Position numbers and translations under genes: made by a program. Positions 25,886 through 34,702 of a stretch of DNA of 64,000 bases are shown piece by piece. Positions within the stretch are counted from its first letter, which is position 1. Each line of letters begins with the position of its first letter. The stretch comes from Halanaerobium hydrogeniformans (GTDB lineage Bacteria > Bacillota > Halanaerobiia > Halanaerobiales > Halanaerobiaceae), in the NCBI RefSeq assembly GCF_000166415.1, contig NC_014654.1, positions 2,418,001-2,482,000 of the forward strand, written 5' to 3'. The notes under the pieces were generated by a model, which saw only the letters and a list, made by a program, of their open reading frames with translations, was not told the origin of the DNA and ran no database searches.

Positions 25886-26653
25886 CTACCCATTTTTATA
25901 AGCATCTACAAAATCAACAAAGTTTTTAAAAATTTCAAACTGTTCTTTTTCTTTAGCCGCCATCATTTCTGGATGCCACTGGACCCCCAATAGATAAGGA
26001 TAATTAGGATCCTCAACAGCTTCTACAACACCATCAGGAGCAACTCCAGAAACAACTAAACCTTTTCCAACTTCTTTTACTGCTTGATGATGATAACTGT
26101 TTACAGCTATATCTTCTTTCCCGAAAATATCTGCTAATCTGCTTTCTTTCTTTATTTTTAGTTTATGGGTCTTATAATATTTAGGTACCATTAAAGCCAT
26201 ATGAGGAATTCTGCTTTCTACATCACTTCCACAAACATCTACTTTAAGAGAACCTCCATAATAAATATTTATTAGCTGAAAACCACGGCAAACACCTAGA
26301 ATAGGTTTTTTTGCTTCCATTGCCAGTTTCAATATTTTAAGCTCCCAGTGATCACGTTCAGGAGAAATTTTACCCAGGTTTTTTTGCGGATAAGAATCAT
26401 AAAGAGCAGGGTCAATATCACTTCCACCCGGAAGTACAATACCATCAACTTCATTTATAACTTTTTTGATGTATTCTTCATCATTCTTTCTTGATTCTAA
26501 ATAAGGAAAAATCATTGGTAATGCACCAGCTCTGCTCAATGCTTCTGAATAATCCTGGGTGATTAAAGAAAATTCTAAACCACTTAAATCATATTTATCT
26601 CCCATAACTTCTGCCGGTATTTTATACGCCGCAATTAATATTTTGGGATACAT
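25886..26653 (-). CDS. Gamma-glutamyl-gamma-aminobutyrate hydrolase family (peptidase C26)
   Basis: A class-I glutamine-amidotransferase-fold hydrolase of about 255 residues, related to PuuD. The catalytic cysteine is in KPILGVCRGFQLINIYYGG and the histidine-glutamate pair is in LLGVQWHPEMMA. GIVLPGGSDIDPALYDSYP marks the family. The ATG at 26653 with GGAGG upstream is preferred over an earlier in-frame ATG. It precedes the peptide ABC genes, so hydrolysis of imported gamma-glutamyl compounds is a possible role. Confidence 0.85.
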   Translation of the reverse strand: MYPKILIAAYKIPAEVMGDKYDLSGLEFSLITQDYSEALSRAGALPMIFPYLESRKNDEEYIKKVINEVDGIVLPGGSDIDPALYDSYPQKNLGKISPERDHWELKILKLAMEAKKPILGVCRGFQLINIYYGGSLKVDVCGSDVESRIPHMALMVPKYYKTHKLKIKKESRLADIFGKEDIAVNSYHHQAVKEVGKGLVVSGVAPDGVVEAVEDPNYPYLLGVQWHPEMMAAKEKEQFEIFKNFVDFVDAYKNG

Positions 26654-26737
26654 ACTTGGCCTCCAATATCTAAACAATTATTTTAATCTATTAATATATA
26701 GGAAAATTTATATCAATCTTTAGTAAGCTTGTCAACT

Positions 26738-27049
26738 TTAAATTATCTGTATAAATACTTCTATTTGTCCACCACATACCCAGCCAATATCTGCTGCTTC
26801 CTTACGGGTTAAAGATAGTTTTATTTTTTCTGATCGCTGTTCATCTATTAAGTTAATCGCTTTTTCAATTATAGTTTTTTCATCAGTGCCACCACCAATT
26901 GTACCAAAGGTTTCTCCATTCTCAGTAATCAGCATCTCAGCACCAACATTACGGGGAGAAGAACTTTTAGCTTTAATAATAAATGCTCTAGCCAATTTAA
27001 TTTCTTCTTTCTTAAGTTCAATAATCTTTTCTAAATAATTTTTTCGCAC
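26738..27049 (-). CDS. XdhC/CoxI-type short protein (N-terminal domain only)
   Basis: A 103-residue protein with the XdhC_CoxI signature KSSSPRNVGAEMLITENG followed by GTIGGG, and a C-terminal IGWVCGGQIEVFI whose cysteine is typical of the family. XdhC-type proteins load or sulfurate the molybdenum cofactor of xanthine dehydrogenase-like enzymes. It starts with GTG within one base of the stop of the longer XdhC protein, so the two form a split pair. No molybdenum hydroxylase structural gene is in the window. Confidence 0.82.
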   Translation of the reverse strand: MRKNYLEKIIELKKEEIKLARAFIIKAKSSSPRNVGAEMLITENGETFGTIGGGTDEKTIIEKAINLIDEQRSEKIKLSLTRKEAADIGWVCGGQIEVFIQII

Positions 27050-27825
27050 TATTTACCCCTCCTGAGAGCGATTATCTCTGCTGCAATTGCAACCGCAATT
27101 TCTGCAGGTGTTTCACCGGCAATATCAAGTCCTATTGGCGCCTTTACTTCTGATAATTCTTTTTCAGTAAAACCGTCTTCACGAAGCTTGTCATAAACAT
27201 TTTTTATTTTTCTTGAACTACCTATCATACCTATATAACTTGCTTTAGAACGTATAACATTTTTTAAAACCTGATAATCATATTGATGACCCCTCGTTAT
27301 AATAACCAGATAATCATTTTCTTTAATTTTACTATTTGCAAAAAATTCTTGATATTTAAGCGCTAAAAGTTGATCTGCACTTGGAAATCTCTCAAAGTTT
27401 AAAAAGTCTTCTCTGTCATCTACAACTGTAATGCTAAAATCAAGCAAACTGCAGATTTTTACAAGTGGTTCTGCAATATGTCCGGCTCCAAAAACTATCA
27501 ATCTGGGTATATCCATTACTGGCTCCAGAAAAAATTCCAGTGTATTATTTTTATCAAGTTTAATTTCTTTTAATTCTGCATCTGTTTTTTTAGCTTCCAC
27601 TGGAGTTAAAAGTTGACTTTTAATATCTTCTTCTAGCATAAATTTCTGCATTTCTTCTTCTAAAACATCTGAAGAAAACTCAATAATCCCTTCTTCATCA
27701 AACAAAAACATTTCTCCAAGTAAATTTTCTGGTATTTCTTCTCCATCAATTCCAGTCAAAACAGCAGTTATAATTTTTTTTGAATCTTTTAATTCTTCAA
27801 TCATTTTTTTGAAAAAATCTCCCAT
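27049..27825 (-). CDS. XdhC family protein with Rossmann domain
   Basis: A 258-residue protein. After a variable N-terminal half comes the XdhC Rossmann domain: PRLIVFGAGHIAEPLVKIC near residue 114, VVDDREDF, VIITRGHQYDYQVL and SYIGMIGSSRKI, ending IGLDIAGETPAEIAVAIAAE. It is thought to act in delivering sulfurated molybdenum cofactor. The ATG at 27825, with AGGAAG upstream, is preferred over a GTG three codons earlier. It lies directly after the molybdenum-type ABC transporter genes. Confidence 0.86.
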   Translation of the reverse strand: MGDFFKKMIEELKDSKKIITAVLTGIDGEEIPENLLGEMFLFDEEGIIEFSSDVLEEEMQKFMLEEDIKSQLLTPVEAKKTDAELKEIKLDKNNTLEFFLEPVMDIPRLIVFGAGHIAEPLVKICSLLDFSITVVDDREDFLNFERFPSADQLLALKYQEFFANSKIKENDYLVIITRGHQYDYQVLKNVIRSKASYIGMIGSSRKIKNVYDKLREDGFTEKELSEVKAPIGLDIAGETPAEIAVAIAAEIIALRRGK

Positions 27826-27863
27826 AATTTCCACTTCCTTTCTAAATTCTAACTAATTAGTGC

Positions 27864-28643
27864 TTATGCTTTCTTTTTGAAAGTTTGTGCTGGTTTAAAT
27901 TTAAGCGAAAAATCAGGTTTTGATTTTTGAATATTAAAATCATATGCTGAAGATAAATTTGCAGCTGTCATTACTTTTTCAACCGCCCCTGCAGCTAAAA
28001 TTTTACCTTTTTTTAAAATAATAACCTTATCCGAATAATTATATGCTAAATTAGGATCATGGAGTGCTGTAATTATAGTTTTATTTTTATAACTCAAATC
28101 TCTCATGATTTCCATCATTAAATGAACATTTTTAAAATCAAGATGTGAATTAGGCTCATCTAAAAGCAAAATATCTGTCTTCTGCATTAAAGCTCGGGCA
28201 ATCAAAACTAACTGCCTTTCTCCACCAGAAATTTGATTGTAATTTTTACTTTTGAGTTCTTCTACACCTAAGTGCTCTAATATTTTTTCTGCCTTCTGAT
28301 AATCAGCTTGAGAAGGATGTTCTGTAAAAGAAAGCCAGGGGTTAATACCCATAACAACCATATCAAGCACCTCATAAGCAAAAATATTTTTGTTTTCCTG
28401 TGGGACTACAGAAATTTTTCGAGCAATCTCTTTTTTAGATAGTTGTATTATATTTTCTCCATCTATAAGTATTTTCCCTTCTTTTGGAGTCAATAAACCC
28501 TGTATACATTTTAAAAAAGTTGTTTTTCCAGATCCATTTGCCCCTAATAAAGAAATGAACTCTCCTTTTTTTGCTTGAAAATTTATCTTGTTTAATATTT
28601 TATCTCTATTATAATAAAAATCTAGATTTTTAATCTCTAACAT
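27864..28643 (-). CDS. Fec/Mol-type ABC transporter ATP-binding protein (probable molybdate/tungstate)
   Basis: An importer ATPase with Walker A (GANGSGKTTFLK), signature QISGGERQLVLIARALM and Walker B (DILLLDEPNSHLDFKN). The ATG at 28643 overlaps the permease stop by one base. Fec-type transporters of the MolABC kind are known to carry molybdate and tungstate. The neighbouring ModE-type regulator, XdhC proteins and MocA make that substrate more likely than iron chelates. Confidence 0.83.
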   Translation of the reverse strand: MLEIKNLDFYYNRDKILNKINFQAKKGEFISLLGANGSGKTTFLKCIQGLLTPKEGKILIDGENIIQLSKKEIARKISVVPQENKNIFAYEVLDMVVMGINPWLSFTEHPSQADYQKAEKILEHLGVEELKSKNYNQISGGERQLVLIARALMQKTDILLLDEPNSHLDFKNVHLMMEIMRDLSYKNKTIITALHDPNLAYNYSDKVIILKKGKILAAGAVEKVMTAANLSSAYDFNIQKSKPDFSLKFKPAQTFKKKA

Positions 28644-29668
28644 TAGCTCCACCCACTTTCTCGACCTGATATTAATAAATATGCAAAAAACGGAGCACCA
28701 ATCAAAGCCGTGATAATACTAATTGGAATTTCTGCTCCGCTTATAGTCCGAGCAAGATTATCCATTAGCAAAAGCAAAAAGGCTCCAATTAAAGCTGATG
28801 CTGGAAGTAAAAATTTATGTTTAGTACCAACTATAAATCTGGCTATATGTGGTACAACCAGTCCAATCCAGCTAACCTGTCCAGCCGCAGCAGTTGCTGC
28901 TGAAACCATCATCGTAGAAAATATAATTACAATTACTTTTATTTTCTCAGTATCTACTCCAAGAGAAGCAGCCTGGTTTTCTCCTAAAGAGAAAATATTT
29001 AACTGCCAGCGCAAAAAAATAAGTACAAAACCTCCAATAATAACTATCGGTAAAATTAAATAAAATTCTCGCCAGGAAACACGAGTAAATCCACCCATTA
29101 AATAAAAAACTATTCCCGGAAGTTTTTCCAGAGGATCTGCAGTATATTTTAATAGTGATATTAAAGCATTAGCAAGTGAGGCAACCACTATTCCAGCTAA
29201 AACCATAAACATACTGTTGTTTCTACCACTAATTCTACTCAAACAATAAGTTATAAGAACAGCAGTTATGCCCATCAAAAAAGCGAAAAAATAAACATAT
29301 AAAATAGATCCTTCTGTATAAAGTAGTCCTAAAGCAACTCCTAAACCTGCTCCAGCCGATACACCAAGAATATCAGGAGAAACCAGAGGATTTCTAAATA
29401 TATTTTGATAAGCTGAACCACTTAAAGAAAGAGCAGCTCCCACCAAAACTACCGTTAATATTCTGGGAAGCCTAATATAATATAGCACAGACCAGGCTGG
29501 ATTAGCATTTAACTCTGCTCTACTACCATTCAAAAGTTGTCCAAAAATCACCTTTAAATCTCTGCTGGAAAGCGGATAATTACCTATCATAAGTGAGATT
29601 ATTATTAGAAATAATAAAAGCGTAAAAATCAAAGTTAATTTTAACTGAGAGGAACTTTTATTTTTCAT
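28643..29668 (-). CDS. FecCD/MolB-type ABC permease (probable molybdate/tungstate)
   Basis: A 341-residue polytopic permease with the family blocks RLPRILTVVLVGAALSLSGS, NPLVSPDILGVSAGAGLG and SWIGLVVPHIARFIVG. It sits 14 bases after the binding protein and overlaps the ATPase by one base. Substrate is inferred from the ModE-like box before the operon. Confidence 0.85.
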   Translation of the reverse strand: MKNKSSSQLKLTLIFTLLLFLIIISLMIGNYPLSSRDLKVIFGQLLNGSRAELNANPAWSVLYYIRLPRILTVVLVGAALSLSGSAYQNIFRNPLVSPDILGVSAGAGLGVALGLLYTEGSILYVYFFAFLMGITAVLITYCLSRISGRNNSMFMVLAGIVVASLANALISLLKYTADPLEKLPGIVFYLMGGFTRVSWREFYLILPIVIIGGFVLIFLRWQLNIFSLGENQAASLGVDTEKIKVIVIIFSTMMVSAATAAAGQVSWIGLVVPHIARFIVGTKHKFLLPASALIGAFLLLLMDNLARTISGAEIPISIITALIGAPFFAYLLISGRESGWS

Positions 29669-29682
29669 ATATTGCTCCTTTA

Positions 29683-30723
29683 TTAAAATTCTCCACCTAA
29701 AGTGCTAAAACTTTTCTCATATAAACTCTTATAAAACTGCTCTACTTCAGCCTCATAATCAAGATCATCATATTTCTCTGGGTATGTTTTTACTGCAAGC
29801 CAAAGTTGAGCTATATATGAAGATGGTGACGGGAAATCCCAGGGTTCCAATTGAGAAGGGAAACGATAAACATCCCCATTTTTAAATGCTTTGAGAGATT
29901 GAAATTTGGGATCCCCTGAAATTTCAACTAGATTTTCATTAAAAAATTGAGAAACAATAATTAAATCAGGATTCCATCCTATTAGTCTTTCAGCAGAAAT
30001 ATTTAAAAATCCACTTTTCAAATCTGCTGCTGGATTGACTGCTCCAGCATTTTCTATTAGAGAAGTCTGCATCATATCAGCCCCCACGGAACTCATTAGT
30101 TCTGAATTAGCAAAATAAATTTGTTTTTTTTCCTCAGTTTTAATTTGAGAACTTCTAGCTGTAAGGGTTTCAATTCTATCATATGCATTTATAATTTTTT
30201 CACCCTGTTCTTCTTTATTAAGTATACTGGCTAATAAATTAGTAGTTTCTCTAATCTTAGTAAGACTTTCCGGATTGATTATTATAGATTGAATACCCTG
30301 AAGTTCAAGCTTTTCAGCAGTATCTAAAGAATCCCTATGGGGATAAAGTATCACCAAATCTGGATTAACTGAAACAATTGTTTCAATATTAACTCCATTT
30401 CTTCGAGATCCTACCTGAGGTAATTCAGCTAATTCGGGATTTAGTTTCATAAATAATTGCTGTTTTTCTGTTTGAATTGGTACAGCTTTTAACCTGTCTC
30501 CTGCCTGTAGAGATAATACGAATTGAGTTGCTGGTTTATACGTTGTTACAATTCTTTCTACCTGATCAGAAATTATTACTTTTCTTCCCATCATATCTAT
30601 AAACTCTCTTTGTGCTGATGAAGAAAAAGTACATAATAAAATTATAATTATTAATATTACTGTTATATTTAAAAAAGTCAAAAGATTATCCAAATAATTG
30701 TTTTTATATATTTTCTTTAACAC
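29683..30723 (-). CDS. Periplasmic binding protein, MolA-like (probable molybdate/tungstate)
   Basis: A 346-residue Fec/BtuF-fold binding protein beginning at a GTG. The membrane-spanning signal region (NITVILIIIILLCTFSSSA) is followed by REFIDMMGRKVIISDQVERI, and PDLVILYPHRD is the second family block. No typical lipobox is seen. It is the first gene of the binding protein - permease - ATPase - XdhC series and lies 17 bases downstream of a ModE-like palindrome. Confidence 0.8.
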   Translation of the reverse strand: MLKKIYKNNYLDNLLTFLNITVILIIIILLCTFSSSAQREFIDMMGRKVIISDQVERIVTTYKPATQFVLSLQAGDRLKAVPIQTEKQQLFMKLNPELAELPQVGSRRNGVNIETIVSVNPDLVILYPHRDSLDTAEKLELQGIQSIIINPESLTKIRETTNLLASILNKEEQGEKIINAYDRIETLTARSSQIKTEEKKQIYFANSELMSSVGADMMQTSLIENAGAVNPAADLKSGFLNISAERLIGWNPDLIIVSQFFNENLVEISGDPKFQSLKAFKNGDVYRFPSQLEPWDFPSPSSYIAQLWLAVKTYPEKYDDLDYEAEVEQFYKSLYEKSFSTLGGEF

Positions 30724-30739
30724 ACCTAACCTCCATTTC

Positions 30740-30763
30740 CGTTATGCTTAACCTCACATAACG
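30740..30763. promoter_or_regulatory. ModE-like operator
   Basis: CGTTATG - 10 bases - CATAACG is a perfect 7-bp inverted repeat spanning 24 bases. The known ModE consensus (CGnTATATA - 6 - TATATAACG) has the same span and the same outer CG-TAT / ATAACG. It lies between the ModE-type regulator gene and the transporter start, so it would repress uptake when molybdate is bound. Confidence 0.6.
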
Positions 30764-30799
30764 CTCATATAATAAATTATATAACAAATAACTAAACAA

Positions 30800-31162
30800 T
30801 TAAACTTTATTTTTCTTTAATTTTTGTTGGAAATCTTGATCAAAATATTTTTCTTCTAATTTTTTTAAATAAACTTGAGCTTCTTTTCTAAAATCTGAAA
30901 ATCTTTTAGTTAAAAACCGTCCTTTTTCAGTTAATTCTGATCCTCCTCCACTACTTCCACCTATTTGTTTGTTAAGTAGTTTAAAGCCCAATCTTTTCTC
31001 GAGCTTATTAATTAATTTCCAGGCCTGACTGTATGACATGTTTATCTCTGCTGCCGCCTGTCTTAAAGAACCAAGTTGATCAACTAATTCTAAAATATGG
31101 CATGGTCCATCTCCAAAGAGTCTCTGCTCTTCTTCCAACCAGAGCTTATAATTGAGCCGCAT
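30800..31162 (-). CDS. ModE-type winged-helix regulator (DNA-binding domain only)
   Basis: A 120-residue protein matching the N-terminal LysR-like winged helix of ModE: GPCHILELVDQLGSLRQAAA, MSYSQAWKLINKLEKRLGF and GGSSGGGSELTEKGR. The C-terminal molbindin domains of full ModE are absent, so molybdate sensing, if any, must work differently. It sits directly upstream of a ModE-like box and the probable molybdate transporter. Confidence 0.85.
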   Translation of the reverse strand: MRLNYKLWLEEEQRLFGDGPCHILELVDQLGSLRQAAAEINMSYSQAWKLINKLEKRLGFKLLNKQIGGSSGGGSELTEKGRFLTKRFSDFRKEAQVYLKKLEEKYFDQDFQQKLKKNKV

Positions 31163-31205
31163 AAGATCATCCTTTCTCTTCTGTTTTTAAATAGTTTAAT
31201 ATTAA

Positions 31206-31838
31206 TTATGGTTTAAATTTGAAATCATTATTTAAATAAAACAAGTAATCTTTTTTATAGTCTATATCTTTTAAAATTTCTGGATATGAGCAGCTGTAAT
31301 TATAAACTTTTTCCGGCATCTGTTGAAAAAGATTCTTTAGTCCACCTCTACCTTCTAATTCAAATATATTACTAATTAAATAGCTTTTGATTATCACAGG
31401 GTGTCCTTTTGCACCTTTATATTTAGGAAGTAATATATCAGGATTTTTATTTAAAAACTCATTATATATCTCTTTATAAATTTGAGCACCTATAAACGGT
31501 TTATCAGCTAAAGTAAATAAGATATGTTCTGTATCTAAAGAAAGATCTTCTAAAGAAATTTTTACAGAAGTCAAAAGTCCATCTTCATATAATGAGTTAT
31601 CGATTATAATTATTTTATCAGAATTTAGCTCAGATTTATATTTATTATTTAAGTATCCATGAATTTTTTCTTTTTCAGCTCCCACGATTATTCTAAGTTG
31701 GTCATCAATAATATCTGCAGCTAAAAGATTATCTATTACCCTGCCTAAAATAGTATTGTTTTCTTCCCAGGTCAAAAGTTGCTTTAACTCACCCATTCTT
31801 TCTGCTTGACCTGCCGCTAAGATAACTGCTGTTAACAT
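31206..31838 (-). CDS. mocA: MocA-type molybdenum cofactor nucleotidyltransferase
   Basis: A 210-residue NTP transferase with the signature LTAVILAAGQAERMGELKQL and the acidic loop ILFTLADKPF; MocA transfers CMP to molybdopterin for xanthine dehydrogenase-type enzymes. The ATG at 31838 with AAGGGG upstream is preferred: an in-frame start at 31925 lies inside the amylase gene and would add 29 unrelated residues. It belongs with the XdhC proteins and the molybdenum transporter. Confidence 0.82.
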   Translation of the reverse strand: MLTAVILAAGQAERMGELKQLLTWEENNTILGRVIDNLLAADIIDDQLRIIVGAEKEKIHGYLNNKYKSELNSDKIIIIDNSLYEDGLLTSVKISLEDLSLDTEHILFTLADKPFIGAQIYKEIYNEFLNKNPDILLPKYKGAKGHPVIIKSYLISNIFELEGRGGLKNLFQQMPEKVYNYSCSYPEILKDIDYKKDYLFYLNNDFKFKP

Positions 31839-31851
31839 AATAATAACCCCT

Positions 31852-33282
31852 TTAATCTTGCTTTTTAACCCAAACTGAATAACCATCTGCCATTGTACCT
31901 TTGACAAAAAATTTACCATTACCATCCTGATCTGTTTTTACTTCTTTTTCTACATGACCGGTGTAATCATAGTATAGCGTTTCAGCTTCCCCTGTATTAA
32001 TAACTTTTTCTATTAACTCACCATTATCATGTTGAGTTATCATCATTACCAGTCCACTTCCAGGGTGATTATCATCACCTGTTCTGATATAGGAGTATGT
32101 ATTTTTATCATTTGATTCGCTTTCATATGGCTCACCATGAGCAAATTTTTTGCGTGCCTCTATTAAATTATCAAGCTTTTCTTTAAGACCATGATTATGA
32201 TAATCTTTCCAATATATTGTAGGTACTCCTTCACGGCGCATAAGAATATAACAGTAAGCCTGAAATTTACGATCCATTATTGGCTCAGTTCCATATTCAT
32301 TATCCCCATCTCTATCTGTGTCATGATTATCTACAAAGGTAATTGCCCGATGACCATAACCATCTTTGTTAACAAGTCCTTTTTCCCCAAGCCATCTCAT
32401 GTCTAATTTACCATGCATTAAATCGATAAAGTTTTTGCGGAGAGGAAAATCAAAAACATGTAATCTATCCTGACCCACAGTTTCTAGATAATCGATCAAT
32501 ACCTCAGCATCATTAACCCAGGCTTCACCAATATAAAAAAGCTCTTTGTCTGTGCTTTGAGCTGTCTGCTCAACAAAATCATATATCATTTGATTATCTA
32601 CGTGTTTGCTAGCATCTAAGCGAAAACCATCAAAACCAATTTCATTGACAATCCACTTACCCCAGTTTAGCACATCTTCTTTAATAATATCATTTTGATA
32701 ATCCATATCTGCTCCCATTAAATAATTCTCTCCATATGAATCATCCCATTCTTTGGTATGAAATAAAAATTTTTCCGCTCTCTGAGTTCTCTCATCCCAA
32801 TCTACTCCATCAAAACATTTCCAGCCCAATTTTAAAGAACTATAATTATCACCCCGTCCCGGAAAATTAAATTTTGTCCAGACTTCTGCTTCAGAACCAT
32901 CTTTCAACTCTACCAGCTGTTTTTCATCAGCACCTAATCTATGGTTTAAAACAGCATCATATAATATTTTTAAATCATTTTTGTGAAGTTCTGCTATTGC
33001 TAACTCTAATTCTTCTTTAGTCCCATATTTTGTTCTGACACTTCCTTTTTGGTTAAATTCACCTAAGTCCCATAAGTCATAAGTTCCATAACCAACATCA
33101 TACTGGCCAGCTGCCCCTTTATTTGCCGGGGGAAGCCAGACAAAATCAAATTGTGATCTTTTAATTTCTTCAGCACTATCAGCAATAAGAATCCATAAAT
33201 CATTTTCTTCTGGGTACTGCTCAGCATATTCTTCAGTTCCCATTTCCCAGTAAAAAGCCTGTAAAATTATTGGGTTTTGCAT
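31852..33282 (-). CDS. Cytoplasmic alpha-amylase (GH13)
   Basis: A 476-residue glycoside hydrolase of the short AmyS/maltohexaosidase type. It has no signal peptide, so it should act on internal glucans or imported maltodextrins. The TIM-barrel catalytic residues are visible: Asp in FDGFRLDASKHV (near 226), Glu in LFYIGEAWV and Asp in TFVDNHDTDRDG. An isolated gene with a good ribosome site, followed closely by mocA although the functions are unrelated. Confidence 0.92.
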   Translation of the reverse strand: MQNPIILQAFYWEMGTEEYAEQYPEENDLWILIADSAEEIKRSQFDFVWLPPANKGAAGQYDVGYGTYDLWDLGEFNQKGSVRTKYGTKEELELAIAELHKNDLKILYDAVLNHRLGADEKQLVELKDGSEAEVWTKFNFPGRGDNYSSLKLGWKCFDGVDWDERTQRAEKFLFHTKEWDDSYGENYLMGADMDYQNDIIKEDVLNWGKWIVNEIGFDGFRLDASKHVDNQMIYDFVEQTAQSTDKELFYIGEAWVNDAEVLIDYLETVGQDRLHVFDFPLRKNFIDLMHGKLDMRWLGEKGLVNKDGYGHRAITFVDNHDTDRDGDNEYGTEPIMDRKFQAYCYILMRREGVPTIYWKDYHNHGLKEKLDNLIEARKKFAHGEPYESESNDKNTYSYIRTGDDNHPGSGLVMMITQHDNGELIEKVINTGEAETLYYDYTGHVEKEVKTDQDGNGKFFVKGTMADGYSVWVKKQD

Positions 33283-33398
33283 TATTTAGCCTCCTAAATT
33301 TTGGCTGTGTTATATTTCTTTTATTAAAATTTTAAATATTTGGATATTTTTATTTTATCATATATATAGAAAAAATAAATTAAATTGAGCAAAAAAAA

Positions 33399-33458
33399 GA
33401 AAAACCCTCTAAAAAAGAGGGTTGATTTAATAAGCCCCGACTATAATGTCGGGGCAGG
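33399..33458 (-). terminator. Tandem hairpins ending the nrdD-nrdG-csp region
   Basis: Two stems lie downstream of the cold-shock gene on the minus strand: GCCCCGAC / GTCGGGGC (33436-33457), then AACCCTC / GAGGGTT (33405-33425) followed by a T-rich run. The second is a standard rho-independent terminator. Confidence 0.85.
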
Positions 33459-33483
33459 TTGTCAGTTTATACAGTTTTAAACT

Positions 33484-33687
33484 CTATAACTTTACAACGT
33501 TTTCAGCTTGTGGACCACGATCGCCTTCAACGATTTCAAATTCTACTTCTTGTTCATCTTCTAGAGTTTTGAAACCTTCGTCCTCAATAGCTGAGAAGTG
33601 TACAAATACATCGTCTCCATCTTCTCTTTCAATAAAACCATAACCTTTTTTCGCGTCAAACCATTTTACTTTTCCTGTGTAAATCAT
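33484..33687 (-). CDS. Cold-shock domain protein
   Basis: A 67-residue CspA-type OB-fold RNA/DNA-binding protein with both nucleic-acid motifs: RNP1 KGYGFIE near residue 14 and RNP2 DVFVHFS near residue 26. It acts as an RNA chaperone. The ATG follows GAGGAATAAATTA. It lies about 100 bases after the small glycyl-radical gene and just before a double terminator, so it may be transcribed alone or as the end of the RNR operon. Confidence 0.95.
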   Translation of the reverse strand: MIYTGKVKWFDAKKGYGFIEREDGDDVFVHFSAIEDEGFKTLEDEQEVEFEIVEGDRGPQAENVVKL

Positions 33688-33793
33688 ATTAATTTATTCC
33701 TCCTAATGTTAATTCTATATGGGTTAATCATAATTATAATCGACCCATTGCTGAAATTATACCATAAGCAAAATTGTATTTCAAGCGAAAAAA

Positions 33794-33928
33794 TTAACTG
33801 CTTTTTTCTTCACTCTCAAAAGTTTGCCTATCTTTAAACTCCTCCTTTTTCCCCCTGTTCCACTCTGATACAGGTGAAAGATAACCTACAACCCTTGAAT
33901 AAACCTCGCATTTTTGTTTTTTAGCCAT
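33794..33928 (-). CDS. Separately encoded glycyl-radical module of class III ribonucleotide reductase
   Basis: A 44-residue protein, MAKKQKCEVYSRVVGYLS at its start, then SEWNRGKKEEFKDRQTF. This matches the extreme C-terminus of single-chain NrdD, where the glycine of the RVxGY motif (here G15) carries the stable radical. A perfect AGGAGG lies 6 bases before the ATG. The large NrdD chain encoded at 34699 stops just after its zinc site and has no RVxGY motif. Gene order is nrdD, nrdG, then this gene. I infer that it docks with NrdD and is activated by NrdG. Confidence 0.88.
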   Translation of the reverse strand: MAKKQKCEVYSRVVGYLSPVSEWNRGKKEEFKDRQTFESEEKSS

Positions 33929-34000
33929 TATTAGCCTCCTTTTATTGGTAAAGTTACATCAAATCCAAATATTTCACTTCTATGGTTAGTTAAGGTTTTT

Positions 34001-34702
34001 TTAGTTTCTAATTCTAACCACCGATAAATATTTTTCAGCTATTTTTTTAAAGTTCTTTAATTCAGCAGGAGAAAAAGATCTTCTATTTTTAAGTTTTGGG
34101 TCTAAAGTGTTGACTGCTTTAAAATTTTGAATATAATATCTATCTGCCCCCTGAATGATTTTAGCTATTTTTTCAATTTCTCTTTTATCATGCCAACCTG
34201 GAACAACAGTTGTTCTAAATTCATAGTTGACGTTAGAGTTTAAGATCAAAGAAAAAGTCTTCTTTAGTTCAGGTACTATTTTTTCTGAACTTAAATCAGA
34301 ATATTTATTCCAGCTCTGTTTAATATCAACTGCCAGATAATCTATTAAATCTTCTTTAATTAATTCTGCAATTGTTCTTTGGTTACTGCCATTACTGTCC
34401 AGTTTGATTTTTAAATTATGTTTTCTTTTTATTTTTTTAATAAAATTCTTTAAATCAGGCTGTAAAGTTGGCTCACCACCACTAATTACAACTCCGTCTA
34501 TCAACCCTTGTCTTTTATCTAAAAAATCAAAGAAAATTTCTTCAGGCATATTTTCTTTTTCTGCTTTATTATTGATTAGCTGACTGTTATGGCAATATCC
34601 ACATTTAAAATTACATCCCCTTGTAAAAACAACTGCAGAAATCAGATCTGGATAATCAATCAGTGAGGTTTTTTTTAACCCAGCCAGTTTCAATTTTATC
34701 AA
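34001..34702 (-). CDS. nrdG: Anaerobic ribonucleotide reductase activating protein (radical SAM)
   Basis: NrdG uses SAM and a [4Fe-4S] cluster to generate the glycyl radical of NrdD. The 233-residue protein has the cluster motif in FTRGCNFKCGYCHNSQ near residue 28 and the glycine-rich GVVISGGEPTLQPDL near residue 73. It resembles the longer pyruvate-formate-lyase-activase-like NrdG branch. The start overlaps the nrdD stop by 4 bases. Its target glycine appears to be on the separate 44-residue protein encoded 72 bases downstream. Confidence 0.92.
   Translation of the reverse strand: MIKLKLAGLKKTSLIDYPDLISAVVFTRGCNFKCGYCHNSQLINNKAEKENMPEEIFFDFLDKRQGLIDGVVISGGEPTLQPDLKNFIKKIKRKHNLKIKLDSNGSNQRTIAELIKEDLIDYLAVDIKQSWNKYSDLSSEKIVPELKKTFSLILNSNVNYEFRTTVVPGWHDKREIEKIAKIIQGADRYYIQNFKAVNTLDPKLKNRRSFSPAELKNFKKIAEKYLSVVRIRN

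Noticed and set aside
31839-31925. N-terminal extension of MocA starting inside the amylase gene
   Set aside because: The extra 29 residues do not resemble the family, and a better start with a ribosome site exists at 31838.
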